From an uncultured Muribaculaceae bacterium (GTDB lineage: Bacteria > Bacteroidota > Bacteroidia > Bacteroidales > Muribaculaceae), in the NCBI GenBank assembly GCA_947632485.1, contig CANRPJ010000016.1:1-60908 (forward strand): a stretch of 60,908 bases of DNA. The letters run 5' to 3'. Position 1 is the first letter of the stretch, and each line of letters starts with the position of its first letter. The notes beneath the pieces are model-generated. The model did not search any database and was not told where the DNA came from. It was given only the letters and a program-made list of their open reading frames with translations. Both the position numbers and the translations under genes were made by a program. This document shows positions 25,972 through 34,356 of this stretch, one piece after another.

Positions 25972-26317
25972 TTATAATGTGCCTTGTTTAAGTTGTTCAA
26001 CGAAATTATCAATTCGGTGAAGCTCATTGGGGATATTTATATTCTGCGGACAATGCGGTGCGCATTGATTGCAACCTATGCAATGGCTGGCCTGGCGAAG
26101 TTTAGGCATACTGCGGTCGAAACCTACAAGAAATGCCTACCGGGCTTCGCGGTAATTCTCCGCCTGCTGGCTCTCGGGTACATTGCCCTGGTTGACACAC
26201 TTGTTATAATGTAGCAATATAGCCGGAATGTCAAGGCCATAGGGGCAAGGCATACAATACTTGCAGTCGTTACACGGAATTGTCGGATATTGCACCATCA
26301 GGTCGGCCGTATCATAG
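25972..26317 (-). pseudogene. Aldo/keto reductase 4Fe-4S C-terminal domain, remnant
   Basis: Reading the minus strand gives YDTADLMVQYPTIPCNDC, then CKYCMPCPYGLDIPAILLHYN, a TAG stop at about 26140, then CIGCNQCAPHCPQNINIP and an end at 25972-25974. This is the ferredoxin-like C-terminal domain of Bacteroidetes aldo/keto reductases. The catalytic barrel is missing, and the fragment starts abruptly next to another truncated gene. No long open frame is left. Confidence 0.8.
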
Positions 26318-26741
26318 CGTCAAATGCCTTAGGGATATCAGGTGATGATACAGTGACGTGTTCCACTGTGACTTTCTTCCAGCCTATGATGATGCCATAC
26401 AGAGATATATAGAGAAATATAGCCGCTGAGAGTAGCCCTAAGACATTGAATATTATTCCGGCATGGCTCCAGACGATTCCAATCCCTTTCCCCGACAAGG
26501 ACAAGATTGCAAAAATCAGCGATGGAAAAACCACGCAGAGCGTAGACCAGAATAGAAGGTTAAGAATTGATTGCCGCCAGTCGCCGAAAAGAAACAACTT
26601 CACGATGACCACACAATAGAAAGCTGTAGGCACGAGAAGCAGAATTTTCCAGAGCTAAGACATCTCTCCCATTACTCCAAACACTATGTAAGCATCTGAG
26701 AGTAACAGGAGAAATGCGAGTGTAATAAAGATGGCCGCCAT
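26318..26741 (-). pseudogene. Metallophosphoesterase 5' fragment (membrane part)
   Basis: From an ATG at 26741 the minus strand encodes several hydrophobic helices with a TAG stop at 26655-26657, then VTVEHVTVSSPDIPKAFD. This ends just where YkuE-type phosphoesterases continue with GFRIVQxSDxH. The catalytic domain is missing and the sequence runs into the aldo/keto reductase remnant. A deletion fused the two genes head to tail. Confidence 0.6.
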
Positions 26742-26761
26742 TCCCTACATTTGCATGTGCC

Positions 26762-27334
26762 TCACTTGAATTGTTTTGTCCAATCTCTGATTTCACTATC
26801 AGATTTACCGTTCATCAGCAAACCTTTGCCGAACGTAAGGCCGGGATACTGCTCTTTCAGCTCCTTCTCGCTGTTGATGATATTACTGCCTCCTGAGGTC
26901 ATGAAAGGAACGATGGTTTTTCCTTTCAGATCATTTGCTTCAATGAAGGTATTGATGATTGTAGGGTGAGTATTCCACCAGTTGGGATATCCTATGTAAA
27001 CTACGGAATAATTTGAAAGGTCGGTGACGGAATCTTTAAGAGCCGGACGCCTTTCGCGGTTGTGCATCTCTACATAACTGCGACTCAGACTGTCGGTCCA
27101 GTCAAGATCGGCTGCGGTATAGCGGGTTTCAGGGGCAATCTCATAAATATCTGCTCCTGTAATTTCCGCTATTCGTTTTGCGGCAGCTTCTGTAGTGCCG
27201 GTTGCAGAGAAATAACAGACTATAGCCTTATTATCATTTTGTTTCATGCTTTCTGTCTTTTTATTCTGACTGCAAGAGGTCAGTGAAAATGTAATGAGTC
27301 CCAGTGCAGTCAATAGAATCTTTGTAACGTTCAT
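26762..27334 (-). CDS. Lipoprotein flavodoxin (cassette 2)
   Basis: 190 residues. Lipobox LTSC at about residues 18-21 is followed by a flavodoxin domain with YFSATGTTEAAAKRI, IGYPNWWNTHPTIINTFIE, and FMTSGGSNI. It is a paralog of the flavodoxin at 21744. It lies 6 nt after the decarboxylase-cupin gene, so it is likely co-transcribed. It probably carries electrons in the periplasm. Confidence 0.85.
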   Translation of the reverse strand: MNVTKILLTALGLITFSLTSCSQNKKTESMKQNDNKAIVCYFSATGTTEAAAKRIAEITGADIYEIAPETRYTAADLDWTDSLSRSYVEMHNRERRPALKDSVTDLSNYSVVYIGYPNWWNTHPTIINTFIEANDLKGKTIVPFMTSGGSNIINSEKELKEQYPGLTFGKGLLMNGKSDSEIRDWTKQFK

Positions 27335-27340
27335 AAACTA

Positions 27341-28183
27341 TTATTTGAGATTATCGTATTCTTCGTCGGTAACAGGCTCAAGCCATTCATTTGAGGTGTT
27401 CTCGCCAGGTACACTGAAAGCCAAATGTGAGAACCAGCTGTCGGCAGCAGCTCCGTGCCAGTGCTTCACGTTTGCTGGAATATGGATCACTGTGCCTGGA
27501 AGTATCTCTACAGCCGGTTTGCCTTCTTCCTGATACCAGCCGTGCCCGGCTACACCGACAAGCAGCTGACCGCCGCCTTTGGTGGAATGGTGAATGTGCC
27601 AGTTATTGCGGCAGCGTGGCTCAAAAGTCACATTTGAGAAGTTAACCTGTTCATTAGATAATGGAGCGAGATAACTGTTGCCGATAAAATATTTGGCATA
27701 GGCTGTATTCGGTTCGCCGATTGGGAAAATAGATTCCTGCTCAAACTTCTGTTTGGCATCAGTTGCGTCAGTATTGTCTTTCCATACTTCCACAGCCTGA
27801 CGGAAAGCACCCCACGCTTTAGGCCAGCCGGCATAGAAAGCCACCTGCGTAAGCACTTCGCAAATCTCGGTATTCGTTACGCCGTTTTTCTTTGCCTCCT
27901 GCAGATGAAAGCCGAGCGACTGGTCAATGATTCCACTGGCTACGAGAGCTGTGACGGTTACGATACTCCGGTCGCGTTTTGAGAGTTTATCTGTGCGGCT
28001 CCATACCTCGCCGAAGAGTACATCATCGTTAAGCTCAGCGAATTTCGGAGCAAAATCGCCGAGCTGTGTGCGGCCTGCTGTTTGATTTGGATTGACTTCC
28101 GTAGCAGTCAGTTTTGTGGGATTCTGTGCATTTATCATAATAATACAACCGATTAAAAAAGTTGACAAAATAAGATTCCTCAT
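27341..28183 (-). CDS. Secreted carboxymuconolactone decarboxylase-cupin fusion
   Basis: 280 residues with signal peptide MRNLILSTFLIGCIIMINAQ. Residues about 45-140 are a CMD/AhpD-like domain (FGEVWSRTDKLSKRDRS, then QVAFYAGWPKAWGAF). Residues about 165-265 are a cupin with metal histidines in NWHIHHSTKGGGQLLVGVAGHGWYQEEG and PANVKHWHGA. Such fusions are frequent in Bacteroidales redox cassettes beside flavodoxins and SDRs. The substrate is unknown. Confidence 0.85.
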   Translation of the reverse strand: MRNLILSTFLIGCIIMINAQNPTKLTATEVNPNQTAGRTQLGDFAPKFAELNDDVLFGEVWSRTDKLSKRDRSIVTVTALVASGIIDQSLGFHLQEAKKNGVTNTEICEVLTQVAFYAGWPKAWGAFRQAVEVWKDNTDATDAKQKFEQESIFPIGEPNTAYAKYFIGNSYLAPLSNEQVNFSNVTFEPRCRNNWHIHHSTKGGGQLLVGVAGHGWYQEEGKPAVEILPGTVIHIPANVKHWHGAAADSWFSHLAFSVPGENTSNEWLEPVTDEEYDNLK

Positions 28184-28211
28184 AAGCTTTCAGATTATTT
28201 GAACTTTGAAT

Positions 28212-29048
28212 TTACTTTGAGTCAGGGTTAAGAGGTCCATAAAAATAGGAGGCTGTGGCTCCGCCGTCGATAAGGAAATCGGCACCTGTAATGAATGCAC
28301 CCATCGGACGCATAAGCAGTTCTGCCACGTTTGCCACCTCATCGGCCGTCCCTGGGCGCCCGGCAGGATATTTAGCAAACATATTCTTATAGAAATCACC
28401 GCGTGGGCCGTTAAACTCATCTATTGCAAGCGGAGTAACTATGATGCCAGGAGATATTGAGTTGACGCGTGCACCACGTTCACCCCATTTCACAGCTTCT
28501 GCCATAACGCGCTTCACGTTGCACCGTTTGGCCATCTGGTAGGCATGAAGTGTATCATGAATGTTTTTCGGCTGGAGTATCTCAAGCGAGAGAAGCTCCT
28601 CTGTCGGTGTGGTGGCAAGTAGTCGATCCTGCTCCGGAGTCAGGGCTGGCATACGGTGTCCGCTTTGGCTCGAGATGGTAACTCCAGTACCACCTGGTTT
28701 GATTACCTTGCCTACCTCTTCAAGAAGAACGGCGGTGCCGTAAAGGTCAACCTTCAGGATTGCATCAATCGGTGCCTGACTCGGTGAAACACCAGCCGCA
28801 TTCACAAGCATTGCTATCTCGCCATATTTCTGAGATTCTGCAATAATATTTTTGATTGACTCGCGACTCGATAGGTCCGTCTCAACTGGCACGCTGTCGA
28901 AACCTGCCTTATTCATTATGTCGGCTATGGCCTCTGCGTTCTTAATATTTTTGTCGCCGATAACGATTTTCATGCCATAGCCCATTCTGCGGGCTATCGC
29001 CATGCCTATCTGACCTGCGCCGGTCAGTATCATTACGTCTTTAGTCAT
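28212..29048 (-). CDS. SDR family oxidoreductase
   Basis: 278 residues. The cofactor motif TGAGQIGMAIARRMG is a variant of the SDR glycine motif. It also has NAAG, Ser in TISSQSGHR, a YQMAKRC segment (YxxxK), and a C-terminal FITGADFLIDGGAT. The start ATG at 29048 was preferred over a GTG at 29066, which is at the predicted transcription start. It is the first gene of a leftward set with the decarboxylase-cupin and flavodoxin genes. Confidence 0.85.
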   Translation of the reverse strand: MTKDVMILTGAGQIGMAIARRMGYGMKIVIGDKNIKNAEAIADIMNKAGFDSVPVETDLSSRESIKNIIAESQKYGEIAMLVNAAGVSPSQAPIDAILKVDLYGTAVLLEEVGKVIKPGGTGVTISSQSGHRMPALTPEQDRLLATTPTEELLSLEILQPKNIHDTLHAYQMAKRCNVKRVMAEAVKWGERGARVNSISPGIIVTPLAIDEFNGPRGDFYKNMFAKYPAGRPGTADEVANVAELLMRPMGAFITGADFLIDGGATASYFYGPLNPDSK

Positions 29049-29070
29049 AAGTGTCGAAATTTCCACGATG

Positions 29071-29078
29071 CAAAATTA
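29071..29078 (-). promoter_or_regulatory. -7 box of SDR-cupin-flavodoxin operon
   Basis: TAATTTTG on the minus strand, giving a predicted start near 29066 and an 18-nt leader before the ATG at 29048. Confidence 0.5.
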
Positions 29079-29217
29079 GTTTCTTACGATCAAATTACAT
29101 TAACCATAAATACGGATTGTAATACCATCATTACGGATTTGACCGATACCTACGTATAATGCCTGCCGGTCGTTGATAGAGCTCATGATATGGCATATAC
29201 CTTTCGCACGCATAGTG

Positions 29218-30045
29218 TCATAGTTTATTACCGAAGAATTCTGTCAATTTACTAACCACCTGCTCTACATATTCCGGAACGAAGTAGGTGTTGATATGTT
29301 TTGCTCCTGGAATGAGGAACATCTCTTTGTCTTGAGTTCTTGTAGCCTTACTGAAACAGCTTTCGGTCATATAGAACGTATCAGCGGCACTCCCTGCCAT
29401 CATCAGTAGTGGCTGATTGATGAGATACATTCCCGGTGTAGGGTCAAATCCCATCAGGTCAACAAGGCTGCTTTTGGTATATCGGAATGTGGAGTTGGGG
29501 TGAGCGTAGTTGACGATATAGTAATCGTATCCATCGCGGTATAGGTCGTATGGAAGTTTTGCAGCCTGCTCCGGTGTCATTCCACTCATATCACCGATAT
29601 ATTCAGGTTCTCCCGTCTCAGCTTCCTTCTGTCGCGATGCGCAGGCATCCGCGAGACGCTCCTGCACGGTATTGATCTGAGTGTCAAGAAATCCATTACG
29701 GCGAACTAATCCCGAGTTGAACATACAGAGGGTAGCTACTGCTTTCAGGCGCTTGTCGGTCTGTGCTGCCGCCAAAGTGTAACCCCCACCGCCACATATT
29801 CCGAGTATGCCCATACGGTCGGCATACACGCCCGGATATTGAGCGAGGATGTCAACGGCACGATGAATATCCTCTATACGATTTGCCGGTATGTCCCTTT
29901 GGCGTGGCATGCCCTCGCTCGCACCCTGATATGCCGCATCAAAGGCAAGGCAGATATATCCCTTGTCGGCCATCAGCTGGCTGTAATAGCCTGAAACTTG
30001 TTCCTTGACTCCGCCGTTGGGATGGGCTATAACAAGAGCAGGATA
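29218..30045 (-). pseudogene. Dienelactone-hydrolase-like protein, 5'-truncated
   Basis: Reads in frame from 30045 (just after an in-frame TAA) as [20 protein letters not shown], then GASEGMPR, nucleophile elbow GICGGGG and a C-terminal GAKHINTYF. Compared with the paralog at 22339, about 80 N-terminal residues are missing and the break lies next to the divergent AraC promoter. A shorter product from ATG 29973 could be made but would lack the first strands. It could be an assembly or deletion artefact rather than an old pseudogene. Confidence 0.65.
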
Positions 30046-30122
30046 TTACGGATTCGAAAACCGCGTTTATGTTCGTTGAGATATTATATTTATTTTTGTA
30101 ATCCCCAAAATAGAATATTTCG

Positions 30123-31022
30123 ATGAAGAATATTATAAAGCTTGAAAACATACAGGATTACAATCGGATACTTGGAGCTGAGACGCTGCACCCACTCGTG
30201 AGTGTAACCGATATGTCGCAACTGAGAGCTATTCCTCACTGTTGCAGGCAATTTAGCTTTTATTGCGTATTCTTTAAGGAATTAGACTGTGGCACCATAT
30301 TATATGGGCGAAGTAAGTATGATTATCAGGATGGAACCATGCTTTTTATATCTCCGGGGCAAATTGCAGGTGTTGATGATGGCGGTGAGACTCCGAACCC
30401 AAAGGGTTGGGTATTGATGTTCCATCCCGACTTACTTTTTGGCACGTCTCTTGCACGTCGTATGAAAGAATACTCCTTCTTTTCCTATTCGAGTGACGAA
30501 GCCCTGCATATGTCGGAGCGCGAGAAGCAGATTATTCTTAACTGTTTCCGTGGGATAAAAGAGGAGCTTGAGCGTCCTGTCGATAAGCATACGAAACAGA
30601 TTGTGGCATCGAATATCGAGACAATGCTCAATCATTGTGTGCGATTCTATGACCGCCAGTTTATAACCAGAGAGATAACTAATAATAGTGTACTCGATCG
30701 GTTCCAGGAAATTTTAAGGGAGTATTTCGATTCTGATCAACCGAGAATCAGCGGTTTGCCGACGATTCAATATTGCGCTGATAAAGTGTGCCTTTCGCCA
30801 AATTATTTTGGCGATCTGATAAAGAAAGAAACAGGTAAAACGGCAACTGAGCATATTCAGCTTGCTGTGATCTCCAAGGTAAAGGAGCGGCTTGTAGAAA
30901 CCGGTAAGACAATAAGCGAGATAGCATATGAACTCGGGTTTAACTATCCTCACCATCTAAGTCGAATATTCAAAAAGATTGTTGGAATCACACCCAATGA
31001 ATATCGTCTTAAAGCGGTCTAA
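30123..31022 (+). CDS. AraC family transcriptional regulator (cassette 2)
   Basis: 299 residues, paralog of the regulator at 20712. It shares HPLVSVTDM, KYDYQDGTMLFISPGQ, RFYDRQF, and the HTH pair IQYCADKVCLSPNYFGDLIKKETGK with IAYELGFNYPHHLSRIFKKIVGITP. A -7 box TATTTTTG lies at 30091-30098, giving a short leader. It faces away from the truncated hydrolase and probably controlled that leftward cassette. Confidence 0.9.
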   Translation: MKNIIKLENIQDYNRILGAETLHPLVSVTDMSQLRAIPHCCRQFSFYCVFFKELDCGTILYGRSKYDYQDGTMLFISPGQIAGVDDGGETPNPKGWVLMFHPDLLFGTSLARRMKEYSFFSYSSDEALHMSEREKQIILNCFRGIKEELERPVDKHTKQIVASNIETMLNHCVRFYDRQFITREITNNSVLDRFQEILREYFDSDQPRISGLPTIQYCADKVCLSPNYFGDLIKKETGKTATEHIQLAVISKVKERLVETGKTISEIAYELGFNYPHHLSRIFKKIVGITPNEYRLKAV

Positions 31023-31047
31023 ACTCAGTATTCTACTATACATGCGA

Positions 31048-31440
31048 CTATAGCTCGTTAAGACCTAAAGCTCTGAAATATTCGTATGTTGAGTTGTAGA
31101 ACGAAGGTTGACGTGTCGGGTCCTCGGGAAAGCCTTCCTGTGTCATACGTGCGTTTCCTTCTGGGACACAGATTACCATACCCTGGCGAGCACGTGTAAG
31201 GAGTACGCGGTATGCATTGAGCATGTATTTCTGTGTCTCAAGATTCTTTTCCGGAATCCATTGTGTTTTACCATTGAACTTCCAGAATGACCATTTTCCA
31301 TTATCATAGCGCATATCAGCATCCCACAGAACACATGCGTAGTCTACTTCAAGACCTTGAACCTGAATCTCTGTAGCTGCTTCTTCGAGATAGTTAGATG
31401 ATCTTACGTCAGTTTTATCCTCAAGAAACCAATACACAGC
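31048..31440 (-). pseudogene. DUF2075 gene, 3' fragment
   Basis: Encodes the last about 128 residues of the DUF2075 protein at 53373-55505 (WFLEDKTDVRSSNYLEEAA, AYRVLLTRARQGMVICVPEG, TYEYF). Identity is nearly complete over 31081-31440. The final residues differ (RALGLNEL here, KSLDITEI there), so the end comes from a diverged copy or a recombination. Walker motifs and the nuclease part are missing. Confidence 0.85.
31081..31440. repeat. 360-bp direct repeat, left copy, flanks polysaccharide locus
   Basis: Matches 53406-53765 with an offset of 22325 bp and only a few mismatches. Homology stops sharply at 31440/53765. Confidence 0.9.
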
Positions 31441-31450
31441 TATAATCAAA

Positions 31451-31642
31451 ATCTCTTTAGAAGAGATGCTTATTTAAGTGCAAATTTACAACTAATTGTT
31501 GGAATACACAGAATTTGGGGTTATAAAAACACACGCTTAGAATCTACGAGGCTCTCATTGTTTAGCAAAAAGTATTATCAAAGCTCGCGAATCCACTTAA
31601 AATCAATATAATATTTGTTATCACAACCTCTTCTAAAGAGAT
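31451..31642. promoter_or_regulatory. Probable invertible promoter of the polysaccharide locus
   Basis: Perfect 15-bp inverted repeats lie at 31451-31465 (ATCTCTTTAGAAGAG) and 31628-31642 (CTCTTCTAAAGAGAT), each itself partly palindromic, enclosing 162 bp. Inside, the only exact TAnnTTTG box is TAAATTTG on the minus strand (31481-31488), so it points away from upxY. Inversion would place it at about 31605-31612 facing the operon. This is the layout of phase-variable Bacteroides capsule promoters. No invertase gene is in the window. Confidence 0.65.
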
Positions 31643-31812
31643 GCCCCAATTTTAACGTTGGCCTTTATAAGTGACCAGAGTTATAAATCGAGGCGAGGCA
31701 TTTAGTGTTAGAACCTCATTCTTTTCGAAGAGTCGCTGTAACTGCTTGATATTCAAAATATTTGAATTTGGGCAGGACTTGAAGAATTACCCATAGGTCA
31801 CAAGAGCTCATT
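31643..31812 (+). other. Untranslated leader before upxY
   Basis: 170 bp without a gene or a good promoter. It contains a perfect 7-bp-arm inverted repeat ATTCAAA/TTTGAAT at 31751-31767. In Bacteroides capsule loci this leader is where the UpxY protein acts to prevent early termination; a clear terminator was not seen here. Confidence 0.4.
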
Positions 31813-32349
31813 ATGAATCCCTCCGAAAAGCAATGGTTTGTGATGCGCGATCTCAAGCGCAGAACCGCAAATACTCTTGCAATCCACGATTTAGCGAATG
31901 CCGGGATGGAGGTGTTCACTCCGATGACGCAGATGGTAATGAAGATTGGAGGACAGCTACAACGCAGAGATGTGCCGGTGATACAAGATCTTTTATTTGT
32001 TCATGAGACAAAAGAAAAACTTGATCCGGTTGTAGCACTGTCTCCGACACTCCAGTATCGTTTTCAACGAGGGAAAACTATAAATGAGCCAACTACGGTT
32101 CGTGATGAAGAAATGAATCGGTTCATATTTGCCGTAAGGAATTCTGAGACTCCTATATATTACAAACCAGGGGAGCTTACGGAGTCAATGTATGGCAAAT
32201 CAGTTCATATTCATGGCGGCCGCCTGGACGGATATCAGGGACGCCTGTTATCTGTCAAAGGTATGAGGAAACGACGCCTTATCGTTGAACTACCTGGCCT
32301 CCTTGCTGCTGCTGTCGAGGTGGAACCTGACTTCATACATGTAGTTTGA
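31813..32349 (+). CDS. UpxY family transcription antiterminator (NusG-like)
   Basis: 178 residues. The N-terminal NusG domain (KQWFVMRDLKRRTANTLAI, VFTPMTQMV, VIQDLLFVH) is followed by a C-terminal KOW-like region (GGRLDGYQGRLLSVKGMRKRRLIVELPG). UpxY proteins are the first genes of Bacteroides capsule operons and let RNA polymerase read through the leader of their own locus. The position, just downstream of the inverted-repeat segment, matches. Confidence 0.9.
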   Translation: MNPSEKQWFVMRDLKRRTANTLAIHDLANAGMEVFTPMTQMVMKIGGQLQRRDVPVIQDLLFVHETKEKLDPVVALSPTLQYRFQRGKTINEPTTVRDEEMNRFIFAVRNSETPIYYKPGELTESMYGKSVHIHGGRLDGYQGRLLSVKGMRKRRLIVELPGLLAAAVEVEPDFIHVV

Positions 32350-32388
32350 TACTTGCAATTTAGCAAAATCATAGATCAAGATTAGGAT

Positions 32389-33201
32389 ATGCTCACCACT
32401 GTGAAAAGTGTTAATAACGGAAGAGGCCGATTGAGAGATAGCAAGTCCGTCATATCATATTGCAATTATCTCATTATGAAAGGACAGCTCATAGGAAATT
32501 TCCGTTTTGACGGGCATAGGCCAACCTTGGAAGAAAAATATATAGCTGAGCAGTGCCGCAGAATGAGCGACAAAATCTCACTTACTCTTGATTTTTGTAA
32601 GTTGAATGAGATTCCTGATCTGCTAAATTATTTTGATATTACATATCGCATAGGGTACAAGTGTCCACCAGATAACACATTCATAAACAAACACAAGCGT
32701 CGGGCTTTCAAAGCGTGGAGGACAGGCGATAGAACGATTGAGGAAAGCAGCGTGTATGGAATGATTATGCCCGAAGTAGCATATCATCCCGAGAATGCGG
32801 ACAGAGAATTTTTTCAGGCTTATCATACGTTAAGAGACAAGTGGATTACCACACTCGAAAGATTTGACCGCTTCTCAGATACTACGTCATACGAGAATTA
32901 CCAGCGTCTTGCACTGATGATGCGCGAGAACATCGATTCAGAATTCGGAGATAAATCTGAGGGTATAAAATGCAAATGGTACGACCGTAACAAGATTGAT
33001 GACCTCTCTAACGTCAGCTCATTAATCCTTCGTAGTTACCGCCGTTTCACTTCCTCTCTCTTCCCGGGAGTATTTGACTACCAAACTCAACTGAAACTCG
33101 ATAATCGTATTCTCTCAGAGCTCTCTTCCCGCTCGGACTTACACCCCTATGACCGCGAGGCCTTCGCCCTCGCCCTTGAGCACAACAAACATATGGTGTA
33201 A
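32389..33201 (+). CDS. Hypothetical protein in upxZ position
   Basis: 270 residues, not recognised. It is charged, mostly helical by appearance, with no signal peptide or membrane segment and no visible catalytic motif. It is second in the operon, where Bacteroides loci have the UpxZ inhibitor of other loci's UpxY proteins. UpxZ is shorter (about 160 residues), and I see no clear similarity. A regulatory role is possible but is inferred from position only. Confidence 0.7.
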   Translation: MLTTVKSVNNGRGRLRDSKSVISYCNYLIMKGQLIGNFRFDGHRPTLEEKYIAEQCRRMSDKISLTLDFCKLNEIPDLLNYFDITYRIGYKCPPDNTFINKHKRRAFKAWRTGDRTIEESSVYGMIMPEVAYHPENADREFFQAYHTLRDKWITTLERFDRFSDTTSYENYQRLALMMRENIDSEFGDKSEGIKCKWYDRNKIDDLSNVSSLILRSYRRFTSSLFPGVFDYQTQLKLDNRILSELSSRSDLHPYDREAFALALEHNKHMV

Positions 33202-33366
33202 ACTGCTCAGAAAAGTACTGTGACAGCCATGAGAGCAGAACCATAGATTCATCAAAATGATGGAATAATCGTGCTCTGTATTACAATGTTCTTTATAAGA
33301 CTTCACCCTCGATGTAAGAACTACAAATTAATTGCATGATAATGATTATATAAAATAGTATTTTGT

Positions 33367-34341
33367 ATGAATTTTGCATTGATTGGTGCGGCCGGCTACA
33401 TAGCTCCCCGCCACATTAAGGCCATCGCCGATACAGGTAATAACCTTGTCGTTGCATACGACAGATTCGATAGTGTAGGGCGCCTTGACAGCAGTTTCCC
33501 GGAAGCCTCGTTTTTCACTGAGCAAGAGCAGTTTGAGAGATTCTGCTATAACCAGATGAAATCGGTAAGCCCACTCCATTGGACAACGATATGTACCCCT
33601 AATTACACTCATGCACCTTTCATTGAGTCTGGACTTAGACTTGGAACAGACGTAATCTGTGAAAAACCGATAGTGCTTCATGCAAAAACTATCGATGAGC
33701 TGATGAAAGTTGAAGACGAAACGGGACATAAGGCGTATAATATTCTTCAGCTTCGTCTTCATAAGGCAATTGCTGATTTAAAGAAGAAAATCGATAACGG
33801 ACCAAAAGATAAGATATATGATGTAGATCTCACCTATATCACTTCCCGAGGAAAATGGTATTATGCAAGCTGGAAAGGAGATGTGCATAAAAGCGGTGGC
33901 ATAGCCACTAATATCGGTGTTCATTTTTATGATATGCTGCAGTGGGTTTTCGGTCCTGTAAAAAAGAATATTGTAAATGTTATGAGCTTTGACCGCGTGG
34001 CAGGATATCTCGAACTTGAAAGAGCACATGTTCGCTATTTCCTCAGTATTAATGCCGAAAATCTTCCGGAGAATGCAGTTCAGGGGGAGAAACGAACCTA
34101 CCGTACCCTTAATATTGATGGCGACGAATTTGAATTCAGTAAGGGATTCACTGAACTCCATACCGAAAGCTATAAGAATATACTCAGTGGGAATGGGTTC
34201 CGTATAAGCGAGGCTCGACCTTGTATCGAGATTGTTGAACAGATCCGCACCTCTACTCCAGTAGGACTTGTCGGAGACTACCACCCACTTGCTAAACTTT
34301 CTCTTTCTACCCATCCTTTCGGCTGGGACGAAAGAAGATAA
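33367..34341 (+). CDS. wlbA: UDP-GlcNAcA 3-dehydrogenase (WbpB/WlbA, Gfo/Idh/MocA family)
   Basis: 324 residues. N-terminal Rossmann motif GAAGYIAPRHIKAI, CTPNYTHAPF, catalytic-loop ICEKPIV, and C-terminal GGIATNIGVHFYDMLQWVFG (the His motif). It oxidises C3 of UDP-N-acetyl-glucosaminuronate and passes the product to the next aminotransferase. It is the first of four contiguous genes for UDP-2,3-diacetamido-2,3-dideoxy-glucuronate. Confidence 0.85.
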   Translation: MNFALIGAAGYIAPRHIKAIADTGNNLVVAYDRFDSVGRLDSSFPEASFFTEQEQFERFCYNQMKSVSPLHWTTICTPNYTHAPFIESGLRLGTDVICEKPIVLHAKTIDELMKVEDETGHKAYNILQLRLHKAIADLKKKIDNGPKDKIYDVDLTYITSRGKWYYASWKGDVHKSGGIATNIGVHFYDMLQWVFGPVKKNIVNVMSFDRVAGYLELERAHVRYFLSINAENLPENAVQGEKRTYRTLNIDGDEFEFSKGFTELHTESYKNILSGNGFRISEARPCIEIVEQIRTSTPVGLVGDYHPLAKLSLSTHPFGWDERR

Positions 34342-34356
34342 TCAATCACTGAAGGT

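Noticed and set aside
25984..26214. 76-residue plus-strand open frame
   Set aside because: The opposite strand carries the cysteine motifs of an aldo/keto reductase ferredoxin domain, so this frame is antisense to a pseudogene.
31616..31626. AATATTTG near the right inverted repeat as a plus-strand promoter
   Set aside because: It misses the required TA two bases before TTTG and has no -33 element at the right distance.
33778..34314. 178-residue minus-strand open frame
   Set aside because: Shadow of the WlbA gene.
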